Positions 1-9,237 of a DNA stretch of 44,478 nt are shown here, piece by piece. The translations under genes were made by a program, and so were the position numbers. This DNA is from Arthrobacter sp. TB 26 (lineage in GTDB: Bacteria > Actinomycetota > Actinomycetes > Actinomycetales > Micrococcaceae): the NCBI RefSeq assembly GCF_000427315.1, contig NZ_AUPJ01000146.1:1-44478 (forward strand), read 5' to 3'. The notes beneath the pieces were generated by a model. The model was not told the DNA's origin and did no database searches. It saw only the letters and a program-made list of their open reading frames with translations. The first letter of the stretch is position 1. Each line of letters starts with the position of its first letter.

Positions 1-649
1 GGGCGGGTCCTCGGCCATGCCGCAGAAGCAGAACCCGGTGCTGTCCGTGCTGGTCCGCAGCGCCGCCCTGCAGGCGCCCGGCCAGGCCACGCAGCTGCAC
101 CTGGCCGCCGCCAACTTCAACGACGAACGCCCCGACGGTGCCTGGCACAGCGAATGGCCGGCCCTCCGCCAGCTCCTGCGCCTCAGCCTCGGCGCCGCCG
201 TGCAGCTCCGCGAACTCGCCGAAGGCCTGCAGGTCTTCCCCGAGGCCATGCGCCGCAACCTAGATCTTTCCGGACCCCTGCTCCTCAGCGAAGCCGTCAC
301 GGCCGCCGTCGAACCGCTCCTCGCGGGGAGCGTCGCGGATAAGCACACGGCTGACGGCAAACAACGGCTGCAGTCCGTCGTGGACCGGACGCTCCAGGTC
401 CCGGCCGTCGAACAGGCCAGCACCTACCGGCGGCTGCTCCGCGCCGCCGTCCCGGCGGAGCTGCTCTCGGACGCCCGGCTGGCGGAGCTGCTCGACCCGG
501 CCAACTACCTCGGCCAGGCCGCCGAAATCGCCCGCCGCATCCTCGCGGCCTACCCGGAGTACAGCGCCAGCGCCAGCGAAACGGGCGCCGTCGCCGGAAC
601 CCACAACCCATCACCGACCCTCGACCTGAACGGAGCCTCCCGTGGCTAG
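1..649 (+). CDS. pcaB: 3-carboxy-cis,cis-muconate cycloisomerase, C-terminal part (5' end outside window)
   Basis: Cycloisomerase of the protocatechuate branch of the beta-ketoadipate pathway, converting 3-carboxy-cis,cis-muconate to 4-carboxymuconolactone in the cytoplasm. The frame is open from base 2 and begins inside the fumarase/aspartase superfamily signature GGSSAMPQKQNPV, the mobile active-site loop. The true start therefore lies upstream, and about the last 215 residues are present. The remainder is helical, as expected for domain 3 of the superfamily. It overlaps pcaD by 8 bases, which implies translational coupling. The pcaB-D-C order identifies it as PcaB rather than adenylosuccinate lyase or argininosuccinate lyase. 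Confidence 0.9.
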   Translation, partial: GGSSAMPQKQNPVLSVLVRSAALQAPGQATQLHLAAANFNDERPDGAWHSEWPALRQLLRLSLGAAVQLRELAEGLQVFPEAMRRNLDLSGPLLLSEAVTAAVEPLLAGSVADKHTADGKQRLQSVVDRTLQVPAVEQASTYRRLLRAAVPAELLSDARLAELLDPANYLGQAAEIARRILAAYPEYSASASETGAVAGTHNPSPTLDLNGASRG

Positions 650-1460
650 ACCAACAGTCAAGGCAGTACTGCTCTCGCCCCAGCGCCCGCTGGGGGACAA
701 ACCCCTCCTTGTGGTGGGTCCGTCCCTGGGAACGTCCACGCTGCTGTGGAGCCAGGCAGGCGCCCTGCTCGGGAACGACGTCGACGTCGTCGCCTGGGAC
801 CTTCCGGGCCACGGCATCTCGCCGGCCGCGAAGGAGGCGTTCACCGTCGCCGAACTGGCGGACGCCGTCATCGAGCTGGTTGATTCGATCGCCCCCGGAG
901 CGAGATTCCACTACGCCGGTGTTTCGCTGGGCGGCGCCACCGGACTGCAGCTGGGCATCAAGCACGGTGAACGGCTCAAGAGCCTGTCGGTGCAGTGCAC
1001 CGGTGCCAAGCTCGGCACCCCCGAAGGCTGGCTGGAACGCGCGGAGACCGTCCGCACGCAGGGAACGCCCGTGATGATCCAGGGCTCGGCGCAGCGCTGG
1101 TTCGGCCCCGGCTTTATGGAGCGCCAGCCCGAACTCAGCGGCCGGCTGCTGCACAGCCTGCGCGACGCCGACCGCTTCAGCTACGCCTTCTGCTGCGAAG
1201 CCCTCGCCGCCTATGACGTCCGGGACGAACTCGGCAGCATCAGCGTTCCCACCCAGGCCATCGCGGGCGTGGAGGATAGCGTCGCACCGCCGTCCGTCGC
1301 CGAGGCGATCGTCGAAGGGATCACCGCCGGCGGCGGCACTGCGAGTGCAGTGAGCCTGGAAGGCGTGGCACACCTGGCGCCGTTCGAGGCACCCGGCCAC
1401 GTCGCAGACTTGTTGCGGACTCTGATCACCTGGACCGAGTCCGGGGGAGCGGCCAAGTGA
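642..1460 (+). CDS. pcaD: 3-oxoadipate enol-lactonase
   Basis: Alpha/beta hydrolase of 272 residues that opens beta-ketoadipate enol-lactone to beta-ketoadipate. Visible elements are the GVSLGG nucleophile elbow (Ser95), the oxyanion region VGPSLG near residue 26, and a C-terminal GVAHLAP with the probable catalytic His244. The GTG start lies inside the end of pcaB; the Shine-Dalgarno-like GGAG (cggagcc) is about 6 bases upstream. The gene ends by overlapping pcaC by four bases (GTGA), a typical coupled operon junction. It is a stand-alone PcaD, not the PcaL fusion with PcaC that many actinobacteria carry, because the decarboxylase follows as a separate frame. Confidence 0.9.
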   Translation: MARPTVKAVLLSPQRPLGDKPLLVVGPSLGTSTLLWSQAGALLGNDVDVVAWDLPGHGISPAAKEAFTVAELADAVIELVDSIAPGARFHYAGVSLGGATGLQLGIKHGERLKSLSVQCTGAKLGTPEGWLERAETVRTQGTPVMIQGSAQRWFGPGFMERQPELSGRLLHSLRDADRFSYAFCCEALAAYDVRDELGSISVPTQAIAGVEDSVAPPSVAEAIVEGITAGGGTASAVSLEGVAHLAPFEAPGHVADLLRTLITWTESGGAAK

Positions 1461-1936
1461 CCGGCCCCAAGCAAACCGGCCCCGAGCGGACCGGCCTGGA
1501 ACGGCATGGAGCAGTCCAGCCGGACGCCACCAGCCAGGAGATCTACGACGGCGGCATGGTGGTCCGCCGCGAGGTGCTGGGCGCCGCGCACGTGGACCGC
1601 GCCAACGCCAACAAGGACTCCTTCACCGAGGACTTCCAGGACATGATCACCCGGATCGCCTGGGCCGGCATCTGGACCCGGCCCGGACTGACCCGGCAGA
1701 TGCGCTCCGCGGTCACCATCACCGCGATGGTGGCCCACGGCCACTGGGAAGAACTGGCCATGCACATCCGCGCCGCCATCACCAACGGCCTGAGCAGGGA
1801 CGAAATCAAGGAAATCCTGCTGCAGACCGCCATCTACTGCGGGGTCCCTTCCGCCAACACCGCCTTCAAGACCGCCCAGCAAGTGTTCCATGAAATGGAC
1901 AACACAGCGTTTGACGCAGCCACCCCTCCCAACTAG
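1457..1936 (+). CDS. pcaC: 4-carboxymuconolactone decarboxylase
   Basis: Decarboxylase of 159 residues producing beta-ketoadipate enol-lactone from 4-carboxymuconolactone. The core matches the CMD/AhpD-like family: YDGGMVVRREVLG near residue 30, then the helix pair with TITAMVAHGHWEELAMH and the C-terminal EILLQTAIYCGVPSAN stretch. The first 25 residues are a low-complexity extension rich in Gly, Pro and Thr, probably dispensable. GTG start with a 4-base overlap on pcaD. About 84 bases separate it from pcaF, so the operon probably continues. Confidence 0.9.
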   Translation: MTGPKQTGPERTGLERHGAVQPDATSQEIYDGGMVVRREVLGAAHVDRANANKDSFTEDFQDMITRIAWAGIWTRPGLTRQMRSAVTITAMVAHGHWEELAMHIRAAITNGLSRDEIKEILLQTAIYCGVPSANTAFKTAQQVFHEMDNTAFDAATPPN

Positions 1937-2020
1937 CTAGCAGCAGGGGCCGTTTTGAGCCCTCAGAACGGCCTTATCTGCTACCTAGTCGGGATTCTCA
2001 GACGGAAATTAGAGGAAATC

Positions 2021-3220
2021 ATGAACCAGGCCTATCTTTACGATGCCGTCAGGACCCCGTTCGGGAAGTTCGGCGGGGGGCACGCCGGGGTCCGCCCGGA
2101 TGATCTTGCCGCGCACGTGATCGGCGAGATCGTGAAGCGCGCCCCGAAGCTGGATGTCGAGCGGATCGACGAGGTGGTGTTCGGCAACGCCAACGGCGCC
2201 GGCGAGGAAAACCGCAACATCGCCCGGATGGGCACGCTCCTGGCGGGCCTGCCGGTCTCGATCCCGGGCACCACGGTGAACCGGCTCTGCGGGTCCTCGC
2301 TGGACGCGGCGATCATCGCGTCCCGGCAGATCAACACCGGCGACGCCGAGCTGATGCTGGTCGGCGGCGCCGAATCGATGTCCCGGGCCCCGTGGGTGCT
2401 GCCCAAGACCGAGAAGCCCTACCCGGCCGGGGACATGACCCTGGTGTCCACCACGCTGGGCTGGAGGCTGGTGAACAAGGCCATGCGCCCGGACTGGACC
2501 GTGTCCCTGGGCGAGGCCACCGAACGGCTCGCCGAAAAATACGGGATCACCCGGGAGGCGCAGGATGAGTTCTCCGCCGCCTCCCACAACCTCGCCGCCG
2601 CGGCCTGGGACGGGGGCTTCTACGACAACCTCGTCACCGTGGTCCCGGGCACACACCTGGTCCGGGACGAGGGCATCCGGGCCGGGTCCTCGGCCGAAAA
2701 GCTCGCCGGCCTCAAGACCGTGTTCCGCACCGAAAACGGCACCGTCACGGCCGGGAACGCCTCCCCGCTCTCGGACGGCGCCTCCGCGGCGTGGCTGGGA
2801 TCCGAGAAGGCCGCCGGTCTGCTGGGCCGGGAGCCGCTGGCCCGGATCGCGGGCCGCGGCGCGCACGCGAACGATCCGCAGTTCTTCGGCTACGCCCCCG
2901 TGGAGGCGGCGAACAAGGCCCTCGCGAAGGCCGGGATCGGCTGGGACCAGGTCGGCGCCGTCGAACTCAATGAGGCCTTCGCCGCGCAGTCCCTGGCCTG
3001 CATCACCGCCTGGGGCATCGACCCGAACATCGTGAACCGGCACGGCGGGGCCATCGCGATGGGCCACCCGCTGGGCGCCTCCGGCGGCCGGATCCTGGGC
3101 ACCCTGGCCCGGTCCCTGCAGGCCTCCGGCGAACGCTGGGGCGTCGCCGCGATCTGCATCGGCGTCGGGCAGGGCCTCGCCGTCGTCCTCGAAAACGTCA
3201 CGGGCTCAGAGACGGGCTGA
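2021..3220 (+). CDS. pcaF: 3-oxoadipyl-CoA thiolase
   Basis: Thiolase II family enzyme of 399 residues that cleaves 3-oxoadipyl-CoA to succinyl-CoA and acetyl-CoA, the last step of the beta-ketoadipate pathway. Conserved features are Cys90 in NRLCGSS, His349 in GGAIAMGHPLG and Cys379 in ICIGVGQG, the full catalytic set. The start is the ATG after GAGGA at 2012-2016; an upstream in-frame start at 1955 would add 22 residues with no thiolase character. Position after pcaBDC supports PcaF. A second thiolase lies at 6216-7442. No CoA-transferase accompanies this cluster; the only complete pair is at 26.3-27.6 kb. Confidence 0.9.
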   Translation: MNQAYLYDAVRTPFGKFGGGHAGVRPDDLAAHVIGEIVKRAPKLDVERIDEVVFGNANGAGEENRNIARMGTLLAGLPVSIPGTTVNRLCGSSLDAAIIASRQINTGDAELMLVGGAESMSRAPWVLPKTEKPYPAGDMTLVSTTLGWRLVNKAMRPDWTVSLGEATERLAEKYGITREAQDEFSAASHNLAAAAWDGGFYDNLVTVVPGTHLVRDEGIRAGSSAEKLAGLKTVFRTENGTVTAGNASPLSDGASAAWLGSEKAAGLLGREPLARIAGRGAHANDPQFFGYAPVEAANKALAKAGIGWDQVGAVELNEAFAAQSLACITAWGIDPNIVNRHGGAIAMGHPLGASGGRILGTLARSLQASGERWGVAAICIGVGQGLAVVLENVTGSETG

Positions 3221-4504
3221 GCGGTTCACCCGTGTAAATAGTCGTGAGGCGGATCGGGAGGGCGTTCGGCTAGGCTCCGTTGTCGTCCCAGTCCTCGCGG
3301 CTGACCCGGACCAGCTGGGAAGGCCTGCGGCGCCTGGTCCTTAAAGCGCTCCTGCAGCTCAAGGACGCGTTGTTCGTCTGCTTCGGCCATGTTCCTTTGC
3401 CCCCGGTTCGCTTACCTCGACAAAGTGCTCTCGGATTCAGCTGGTTAGCATCAGCCATCCACTCATCGCTTAGCCAAGCGTTGTCGAGGGGAGGTGGCGT
3501 GATTCATCTGCTCGAGGCATACGGGGTTCCGCCGAATCAGTATCTTCTGAGCCGAAACCGCTCTCATCCAACGTGGACTCCGTGACGGGAGAATTCGGCG
3601 CTCAAGCAGACACTACGTCCGCGGTTCGGAGATACAGGTGAAATCCTCGTCAGCGGCGTCCGCGCTGTCAGCGCTGGATGGCGCTTTGTGGTCTCGCCAC
3701 TGACAGGGACCACAATACATTCGGATGCTGGACTCCTCTTCCGATCTCGCCGGTTCGTCGGATTGCTTCGGCAAGCTATTGCGATGGCACGCTGTATCAC
3801 GCCGAGGCTGGCGCCTTACGAAGGACGTGGGGAAATTTGTATGGCCGGAGGCAGCCGTTGGGCCCACGCGACGTCGTCAATGGAGGCGGCTTAGCGAGGA
3901 ATTCCCTGGTTGGAGTCCCGGGGGAATTCGTTGAGGCGCTGCCATACATTGCAGGTGTACCTGCGGGTGATGGAGCAGGTAGGCCATGCCCCCATCGAAG
4001 TCCTGAAAGGGTGAACGGCTTCGAGCTAAAGTACAGGGACCAGGGTCCGACGTTGAAGCTTGCCGCTAGTCAGTGGGACGGCAATTTTCTGGACCGAGGC
4101 CGCGCCGTCGTCCTCGCCTCCGGGGCACCCGCCACCCTCGTCGGGATACTGCTCTGGTCCACCGGACCCCATATGGCAGACGTGGAAGCATCCATGATGA
4201 GACATGCGGCTACCGCGAGCCTGCGCACCTGGAGCCAATTCGGGCACCGGCAGGCCGCTTCCCAGATGTCGGGTGAGATGGACATTAGTCCTACCGAAAG
4301 GGCCGCCGGACGCCTCACGCGCCTGAGTAGCTTCTGCCGATCCCGCTCTGCGTTTGGTATGGCCCCCTCCCTAACGTTCAGGAGCGGATCCTGGATTGCC
4401 AGCCATTCGCCTCGTCATGACTGATCGAAAAGTGGCGCCGGACCGGACCTGACTATCTGAATGCAACAACGGCAACCCATCCGGGACTGTGGGCGGACAG
4501 TCGT
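3221..4504. other. 1.3-kb stretch without a convincing gene
   Basis: Between pcaF and the convergent beta-oxidation operon. Open frames exist, the longest at 3678-4424 on the plus strand, but their translations show no recognisable domain and mixed codon use. A short minus-strand frame near 3270-3400 looks like the start of a broken acidic protein. A plus-strand stretch near 3943-4010 has coding-like codons but no start. I read this as decayed DNA. No clear terminator was seen after pcaF. Confidence 0.4.
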
Positions 4505-5383
4505 TCACCTCCAGTCGTAGTAGCCCTTGCCGGACTTCCGGCCCAGCTCGCCGGCGGCCACTTTGTCACGAAGGATCTGGGGCGGTGCGAAACGCTCGCC
4601 CAGCGTTGAGTGAAGGTATTCGGCGATACCGAGGCGCACATCGAGCCCCACGATGTCCGTTGTCCGGAGCGGGCCCACCGGGTGCTTGTAGCCCAGGACC
4701 ATGGCGTTGTCGATGTCCTCTGCGCTGGCCACTTCCTCTTCGACCATCCGCATCGCCTCCAGAGCAATAGCGACGCCAAGGCGGGACGACGCGAAGCCGG
4801 GTGCGTCCCGGACCACCACGGCGGTTTTGCCCAGTCCGGCCACCCACTGTCTTGCCGCGGCAAGGGTCTCGTCAGAGGTAGTCTCCGTGATGACTACCTC
4901 GATCAGCATCGACGCGGGGACCGGGTTGAAGAAGTGCAGGCCCAGAAACTGCTCCGGCCGCGGTATCGACTGGGCAAGCCCGCTCACCGACAGGGAAGAA
5001 GTGTTGGTGGCAAGGTAGGCGTGTGGAGAAAGGTGGTCGGCCACGGCACTGAGCGCGGCGTTCTTCAGCTCTTCATCCTCGGGCACGGCCTCCACGACCA
5101 GATCGCAGGACGCGAATTTTGCGTAGTCGACGCTCGTCCCGAACCGCTGGAGGACGTCGTTTCGGTCGCCCGCGATCACGCCGCGGTTGATCGATGCATC
5201 GACGGATGCGACGACGCGCTCGTGCGCGCCGCGGGCGGCTTCCTCGTCACGCTCGATGATGGTCACTTTCGAACCGTGGATGAGGAACGCGTGTGCGATG
5301 CCCGCGCCCATGCGGCCGCCGCCCAGAACGCCGACAGTTGTCGGCAAGAGTGCTGTCGGAGTTGGATCGTTGCTGATGCTCAC
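4505..5383 (-). CDS. 3-hydroxyacyl-CoA dehydrogenase (3-hydroxybutyryl/3-hydroxyadipyl-CoA type)
   Basis: NAD-dependent dehydrogenase of 292 residues oxidising a 3-hydroxyacyl-CoA to the 3-oxoacyl-CoA. The N-terminal Rossmann fold is seen as VGVLGGGRMGAG (residues 18-28). The catalytic region shows TNTSSLSVS and LGLHFFNPVP with the conserved His, and the C-terminal helical domain shows DAPGFASSR and KSGKGYYDW. Start chosen at GTG preceded by AGGAAG; longer in-frame starts give only Pro/Arg-rich non-homologous sequence. It is the last gene of a minus-strand operon, 2 bases after the hydratase. Size and motifs fit PaaH/FadB2-like single-domain enzymes. Confidence 0.88.
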   Translation of the reverse strand: MSISNDPTPTALLPTTVGVLGGGRMGAGIAHAFLIHGSKVTIIERDEEAARGAHERVVASVDASINRGVIAGDRNDVLQRFGTSVDYAKFASCDLVVEAVPEDEELKNAALSAVADHLSPHAYLATNTSSLSVSGLAQSIPRPEQFLGLHFFNPVPASMLIEVVITETTSDETLAAARQWVAGLGKTAVVVRDAPGFASSRLGVAIALEAMRMVEEEVASAEDIDNAMVLGYKHPVGPLRTTDIVGLDVRLGIAEYLHSTLGERFAPPQILRDKVAAGELGRKSGKGYYDWR

Positions 5384-5385
5384 GG

Positions 5386-6216
5386 TTACTTCTTCCTGTC
5401 GAGGAACTGCTGCATACGGTCGAATTTCGCCTGGGATTCGAACAGGATGCCTTGGGCGAGGGTGTCGATGACGGGGTGGACCTCCCGCGGTGCGTGGAAG
5501 ACGGTCTTGGTCAGGCGCACCGCGAGGGTGTCCTGGCAAGCGATGCGCTCTGCCAGTGAGTGGGCCGCCTCCAAGAGCTCCCCGGGTTCAACGAGTTCCG
5601 TGATGAGCCTTGCGCGGAGGCACTCGTCGCCAGTCAGTGTGCGGCCGGCAAGGAGGATTTCCTTGGCCAGCGGCTCACCGACAAGCTCGCGGAGCCGCCA
5701 AGTGGCGCCAGCGCCGGCGACGATGCCCAGCCCGGTTTCCGGGTTGCCCATACGGAGGCTCGCTGTGCCGATGCGGAAGTCGGCAGCGTAGGCAAGCTCC
5801 GCGCCGCCGCCCAGGGCGAACCCGTCGAGGGCGGCGATCACGGGCATGGGAAGTTTGGCGATCCGGTCGAACAGCGAGGAGTTGACGCCGGCCAGGGCGT
5901 CCTCACGACGGCGTCCGCGGAGCTGGGCGATGTCGGCGCCGGAGGCGAAAAATGCCTTTGAACCGGTCGCCGCGTCTGCGGGCGTGCCGATCAGGATGAG
6001 GATTTTGGGCGTTGTCTCCAGATGGGCGCAGACAGTGTGCAACTCGTGGACCATCATGGCGTCGATGGCGTTGCGCACCTCCGGGCGGTGAAGGCGGACC
6101 AGAAGCCGGTCCTCCCGCTCGCAAAGCTGCAAAGTCGTGAATGCCGAGGCGTCCAGGATGGCGCCGGAGTCGGCTCCCGCTGCCTCAACGGCGTCGTAAA
6201 TTTCCTGAGTAGTCAT
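5386..6216 (-). CDS. enoyl-CoA hydratase/isomerase family protein
   Basis: Crotonase-fold protein of 276 residues, expected to hydrate a 2,3-enoyl-CoA. The oxyanion-hole motifs are visible: FFASGADIAQL and ALDGFALGGGAELA, with the first catalytic-type Glu, followed by GNPETGLGIVAGAG with the second Glu. The N-terminal 25 residues are an unusual acidic extension before the crotonase core. The ATG overlaps the thiolase TAA by one base. Downstream, 2 bases separate it from the dehydrogenase. PaaF/PaaG-like roles are possible; the substrate is not visible from sequence. Confidence 0.87.
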   Translation of the reverse strand: MTTQEIYDAVEAAGADSGAILDASAFTTLQLCEREDRLLVRLHRPEVRNAIDAMMVHELHTVCAHLETTPKILILIGTPADAATGSKAFFASGADIAQLRGRRREDALAGVNSSLFDRIAKLPMPVIAALDGFALGGGAELAYAADFRIGTASLRMGNPETGLGIVAGAGATWRLRELVGEPLAKEILLAGRTLTGDECLRARLITELVEPGELLEAAHSLAERIACQDTLAVRLTKTVFHAPREVHPVIDTLAQGILFESQAKFDRMQQFLDRKK

Positions 6217-7442
6217 TACATGCCTTCCAGTAGCAGCGCTGTTCCCTGGCCGACGCCGACGCACATGGTTGCAAGGCCGAGCTTGCGGGCGTTGCCGGCC
6301 AATTCGCGTTCCATGCGTCCGAGGAGAGTCACGACGAGCCGGGACCCGGAGGAGCCGAGCGGGTGACCGAGGGCGATGGCGCCCCCGTCCGCATTGACGA
6401 TGTCCTCGTCGAGTTTCAGCTCGCGCATCACTGCAAGGGACTGCGATGCGAATGCCTCGTTCAGTTCTACGGCACCCAGGTCACCCACGGACAGGCCAGC
6501 GCGCCCCAGAACCCTGCGCGTGGCAGGGACCGGGCCAATGCCCATAACCTCAGGCGCCACTCCTGCCGAGCTGCCCTCCAGAATCCGGGCCCGCGGCGTC
6601 AGACCGTACCTCTTTATTGCGGCTTCGGAGGCGACGACGATCGCCGAGGCCCCGTCGTTAAGGGAGGAAGCGTTTCCGGCGGTGACAACGGAGCCACCCT
6701 TGACGACGGGCCGGAGTCCGGCCAGGACCTCCAGTGTGGTGCCGGGCCTGGGCCCTTCGTCGGTGTCCACGAGAGTGGCCGCACCCTTGCGTCCGCTGAT
6801 GGTCACGGGGACGATTTCGTCCGCGAATCGACCGGCCCCGATCGCTGCCAGGGCGCGTTCATGCGAGCGGGCGGCGAAGGCGTCGCAGTCATCCCGCGAC
6901 GTGCCGTACACGCGGGCCACTTCCTCGGCAGTCTCCGGCATGGAGAACGCGGCCTTGCCGTCATGGGAACGCTCGCCGCTCAGGAACGCGGGGTTGGTGA
7001 AGCGCCAGCCGATGGACGTGTCGAAAACAGCGCCGGGCTTGGCGAAGGCCTTGTCAGGTTTCTCCATGACCCAGGGGGCGCGGCTCATGGATTCCACCCC
7101 GCCGGCGACCACGATGTCCGCAGCTCCTGCCTTGACCATGTGGCTGGCCATGATGATGGCGGACAGGCCCGAGGCGCAGAGCCGGTTGACGGTGATGCCC
7201 GGGACACTGGCAGGGTAGCCCGCTAGGAGCCAGGCCATGCGGGCCACGTTGCGGTTCTCCTCACCGGCTCCGTTGGCGTTTCCGAGGATCACCTCGTCCA
7301 CCGTCGCGGGATCAATGCCGGCGCGTTCGACGGCGGCACGCACTGTTAATGCCGCGAGGTCGTCCGGGCGCGTCGAGGAGAGAGAGCCGCCGTAGCGGCC
7401 TACCGGCGTTCGGGCGCCACCAATGAGAAAGGCTTCAGCCAT
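6216..7442 (-). CDS. acetyl-CoA acyltransferase (thiolase)
   Basis: Second thiolase of the window, 408 residues, carrying out thiolytic cleavage of a 3-oxoacyl-CoA. Catalytic residues are Cys89 in NRLCASG, His360 in GGAIALGHPLG and Cys394 in MCVGVGQG. It resembles PcaF-type thiolases in the shared block ILGNANGAGEENRN, which suggests a 3-oxoadipyl-CoA-like substrate (inference). It lies 64 bases after the acyl-CoA dehydrogenase and is coupled by a one-base overlap to the hydratase, so the four genes form a complete beta-oxidation set. Confidence 0.88.
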   Translation of the reverse strand: MAEAFLIGGARTPVGRYGGSLSSTRPDDLAALTVRAAVERAGIDPATVDEVILGNANGAGEENRNVARMAWLLAGYPASVPGITVNRLCASGLSAIIMASHMVKAGAADIVVAGGVESMSRAPWVMEKPDKAFAKPGAVFDTSIGWRFTNPAFLSGERSHDGKAAFSMPETAEEVARVYGTSRDDCDAFAARSHERALAAIGAGRFADEIVPVTISGRKGAATLVDTDEGPRPGTTLEVLAGLRPVVKGGSVVTAGNASSLNDGASAIVVASEAAIKRYGLTPRARILEGSSAGVAPEVMGIGPVPATRRVLGRAGLSVGDLGAVELNEAFASQSLAVMRELKLDEDIVNADGGAIALGHPLGSSGSRLVVTLLGRMERELAGNARKLGLATMCVGVGQGTALLLEGM

Positions 7443-7506
7443 TTGATTTCCGTCCTAGTTCTTGTCAGTCCGAATTACAGTCAGGGAAGTTAGTAGTGAA
7501 GGAGCT

Positions 7507-8709
7507 TCAGCTGAAGGCGGAGATCCCGGTGATGTCCCGGCCCACCAAGAGCGCCTGCATGAAGTCGGTGCCTTCGTAGGTCGAGACGACTTCCATGTCG
7601 GTCATGTGGCGTATGACGTGGTTTTCCAGGAGCAGTCCGTTGCCCCCGAGCAGGTCCCGCGCCTCGTTGCAGATCCATTTGCCTTTTTGGGCGGTGGCCA
7701 TCTTGACCATTGATGCCTGCGCATTGGTGAGCTGGCCCCGGTCCGCGAGTTCGGCCATGCGGGTGCACAACAGCTGCATAGCGGTGAGCTCGCTGAGCAT
7801 GTTCGCCAGCCGGGACTGCACCAGCTGGTAGGACCCGATGGGTTTGCCGAACTGATGGCGTGTACGGGCGTAGTTGGCGGCGATTTCGAAGGCCGCCATT
7901 GCGTGCCCGACGGCCTCCCAAGCGGCCCCGCCCCGGGTTGCCTGCAGGACCCGGGACACGTCGCGGAACGAGTGGCATCCCAATAGCCTGTTGGCCGCGG
8001 GAAGGCGCATCTCGTCGATGACGATGTCTGCCTGCAGGATGGCGCGTTTGCCCACCTTGCCGGTGATGATGGTGGGGGAGTAGCCCGCGGGGTACCGGCC
8101 GCTAATGTCCTTTTCGACAACGAAGGCGTTGACATTGTCGTCCTCTGCGTTCCGGGCAAACAGCACGATGACGTCCGCGGCATGTCCGTTGCCGATCCAC
8201 CGTTTGTGGCCGGTCACGACCCACTCGTCGCCGTCGCGCCAGGCCCGGGTTTCCAGAGCCACAGAGTCGGAGCCGTGGTCCGGTTCGGTCAGCGCGAATG
8301 CTCCTGTTTTTTCAATCCGGGCCAGGGCAGGAAGCCATCGTTGCCGCTGCTCTTCGCTGCCCAGAATGTTCAGGGCACCCATGCACAAATTTGAGTGGAC
8401 ACCGAGGAAGGTGTTGAGGCTGCCGTCCGCACGCGCCATTTCGCGGGCAACCATGCCGGCGGCCTTGCGGCTCATCCCGGGGCAGCCATAGCCCTGGATA
8501 GTGGTGCCGATGATCCCCAGCGCGGCCAGCGGCGCCAGGAGTTCGGTGGGGAACTCGGCTTTCTCCCAATACTCGTTGATAACAGGCAGGACACGCTGCT
8601 CTGCGAACTCCCGGACTTTGTCCCGGATGCCGATCTCCTCGGGAGTGAGGTCATCATCCAAACGGAAGTAGTCTGAGGTCGCTATTCGGTGATTGGCTCT
8701 GGTGGTCAT
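7507..8709 (-). CDS. acyl-CoA dehydrogenase, glutaryl-CoA dehydrogenase-like
   Basis: FAD enzyme of 400 residues introducing a 2,3 double bond into an acyl-CoA. Visible are FALTEPDHGSDS (FAD/substrate loop), WVVTGHKRWIGNG, RHQFGKPIGSYQ, and the C-terminal TYEGTDFMQALLVGRDITGISAF block in which Glu of YEGT is the expected catalytic base. That last block is close to glutaryl-CoA dehydrogenases, so the substrate may be a dicarboxyl-CoA such as adipyl- or glutaryl-CoA (inference). ATG start behind GGAAAG. It is the first gene of the minus-strand operon. Confidence 0.87.
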   Translation of the reverse strand: MTTRANHRIATSDYFRLDDDLTPEEIGIRDKVREFAEQRVLPVINEYWEKAEFPTELLAPLAALGIIGTTIQGYGCPGMSRKAAGMVAREMARADGSLNTFLGVHSNLCMGALNILGSEEQRQRWLPALARIEKTGAFALTEPDHGSDSVALETRAWRDGDEWVVTGHKRWIGNGHAADVIVLFARNAEDDNVNAFVVEKDISGRYPAGYSPTIITGKVGKRAILQADIVIDEMRLPAANRLLGCHSFRDVSRVLQATRGGAAWEAVGHAMAAFEIAANYARTRHQFGKPIGSYQLVQSRLANMLSELTAMQLLCTRMAELADRGQLTNAQASMVKMATAQKGKWICNEARDLLGGNGLLLENHVIRHMTDMEVVSTYEGTDFMQALLVGRDITGISAFS

Positions 8710-9237
8710 TATTGAACTTTCCGTTTTGGAGCGTGTTGAATTGCGGTGCTGCTGCTAAGGCCAGCGGTTGAGTATCCCGGGCTGTCTACCGACGCCATGC
8801 AAGGATGGGCTCCTGGTGCACATCATGATCCGGTGGGATCAGGTCGCAATTGACCGGAGTCTCGGAGAAAGTGTTGTTGACCCTTCCTGCAGCAGGGGAT
8901 TCCTCATGAACCCCAAGGTCCGTTCCGCACTGGGGAGAAGTCCGGACACCTGGCCGCTGGAGTCAAACCGTGCAACGACAGGCTGCTTCCGATGTGAGGC
9001 TCCCGGACACTCAGCCAGAGCGTCAAGATGGAGGTTCGCAAGGACATTTTGGGCTGCTTCCTTTGGTTTCGCTGCGGAGACCTGTTCCCAACCGAATCCC
9101 AAGTAAGTCTTGACACGGGTACGCTTTTTTGTCGTGGGAGAAATCGCTCCGAGATGTTAGGTGCCTCGACGCGACAGGCATCCCCTGTCTCTTGGCTTTA
9201 CCGCTACTTATGCCGGGAAAGCTGCATTTGGAAGCTC
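8710..9237. other. 528-bp region upstream of the beta-oxidation operon, no gene seen
   Basis: This must hold the promoter of the acyl-CoA dehydrogenase operon, reading to the left. A minus-strand open frame at 8839-9102 has some coding character but matches nothing I recognise and lacks a convincing ribosome binding site. No operator palindrome stood out. Confidence 0.35.

Noticed and set aside
297-1400. 367-codon minus-strand frame opposite pcaB/pcaD
   Set aside because: Mirror frame of well-supported plus-strand genes; a typical high-GC shadow.
3678-4424. 248-codon plus-strand frame as a gene
   Set aside because: No recognisable domain, irregular codon use and competing frames on the other strand.
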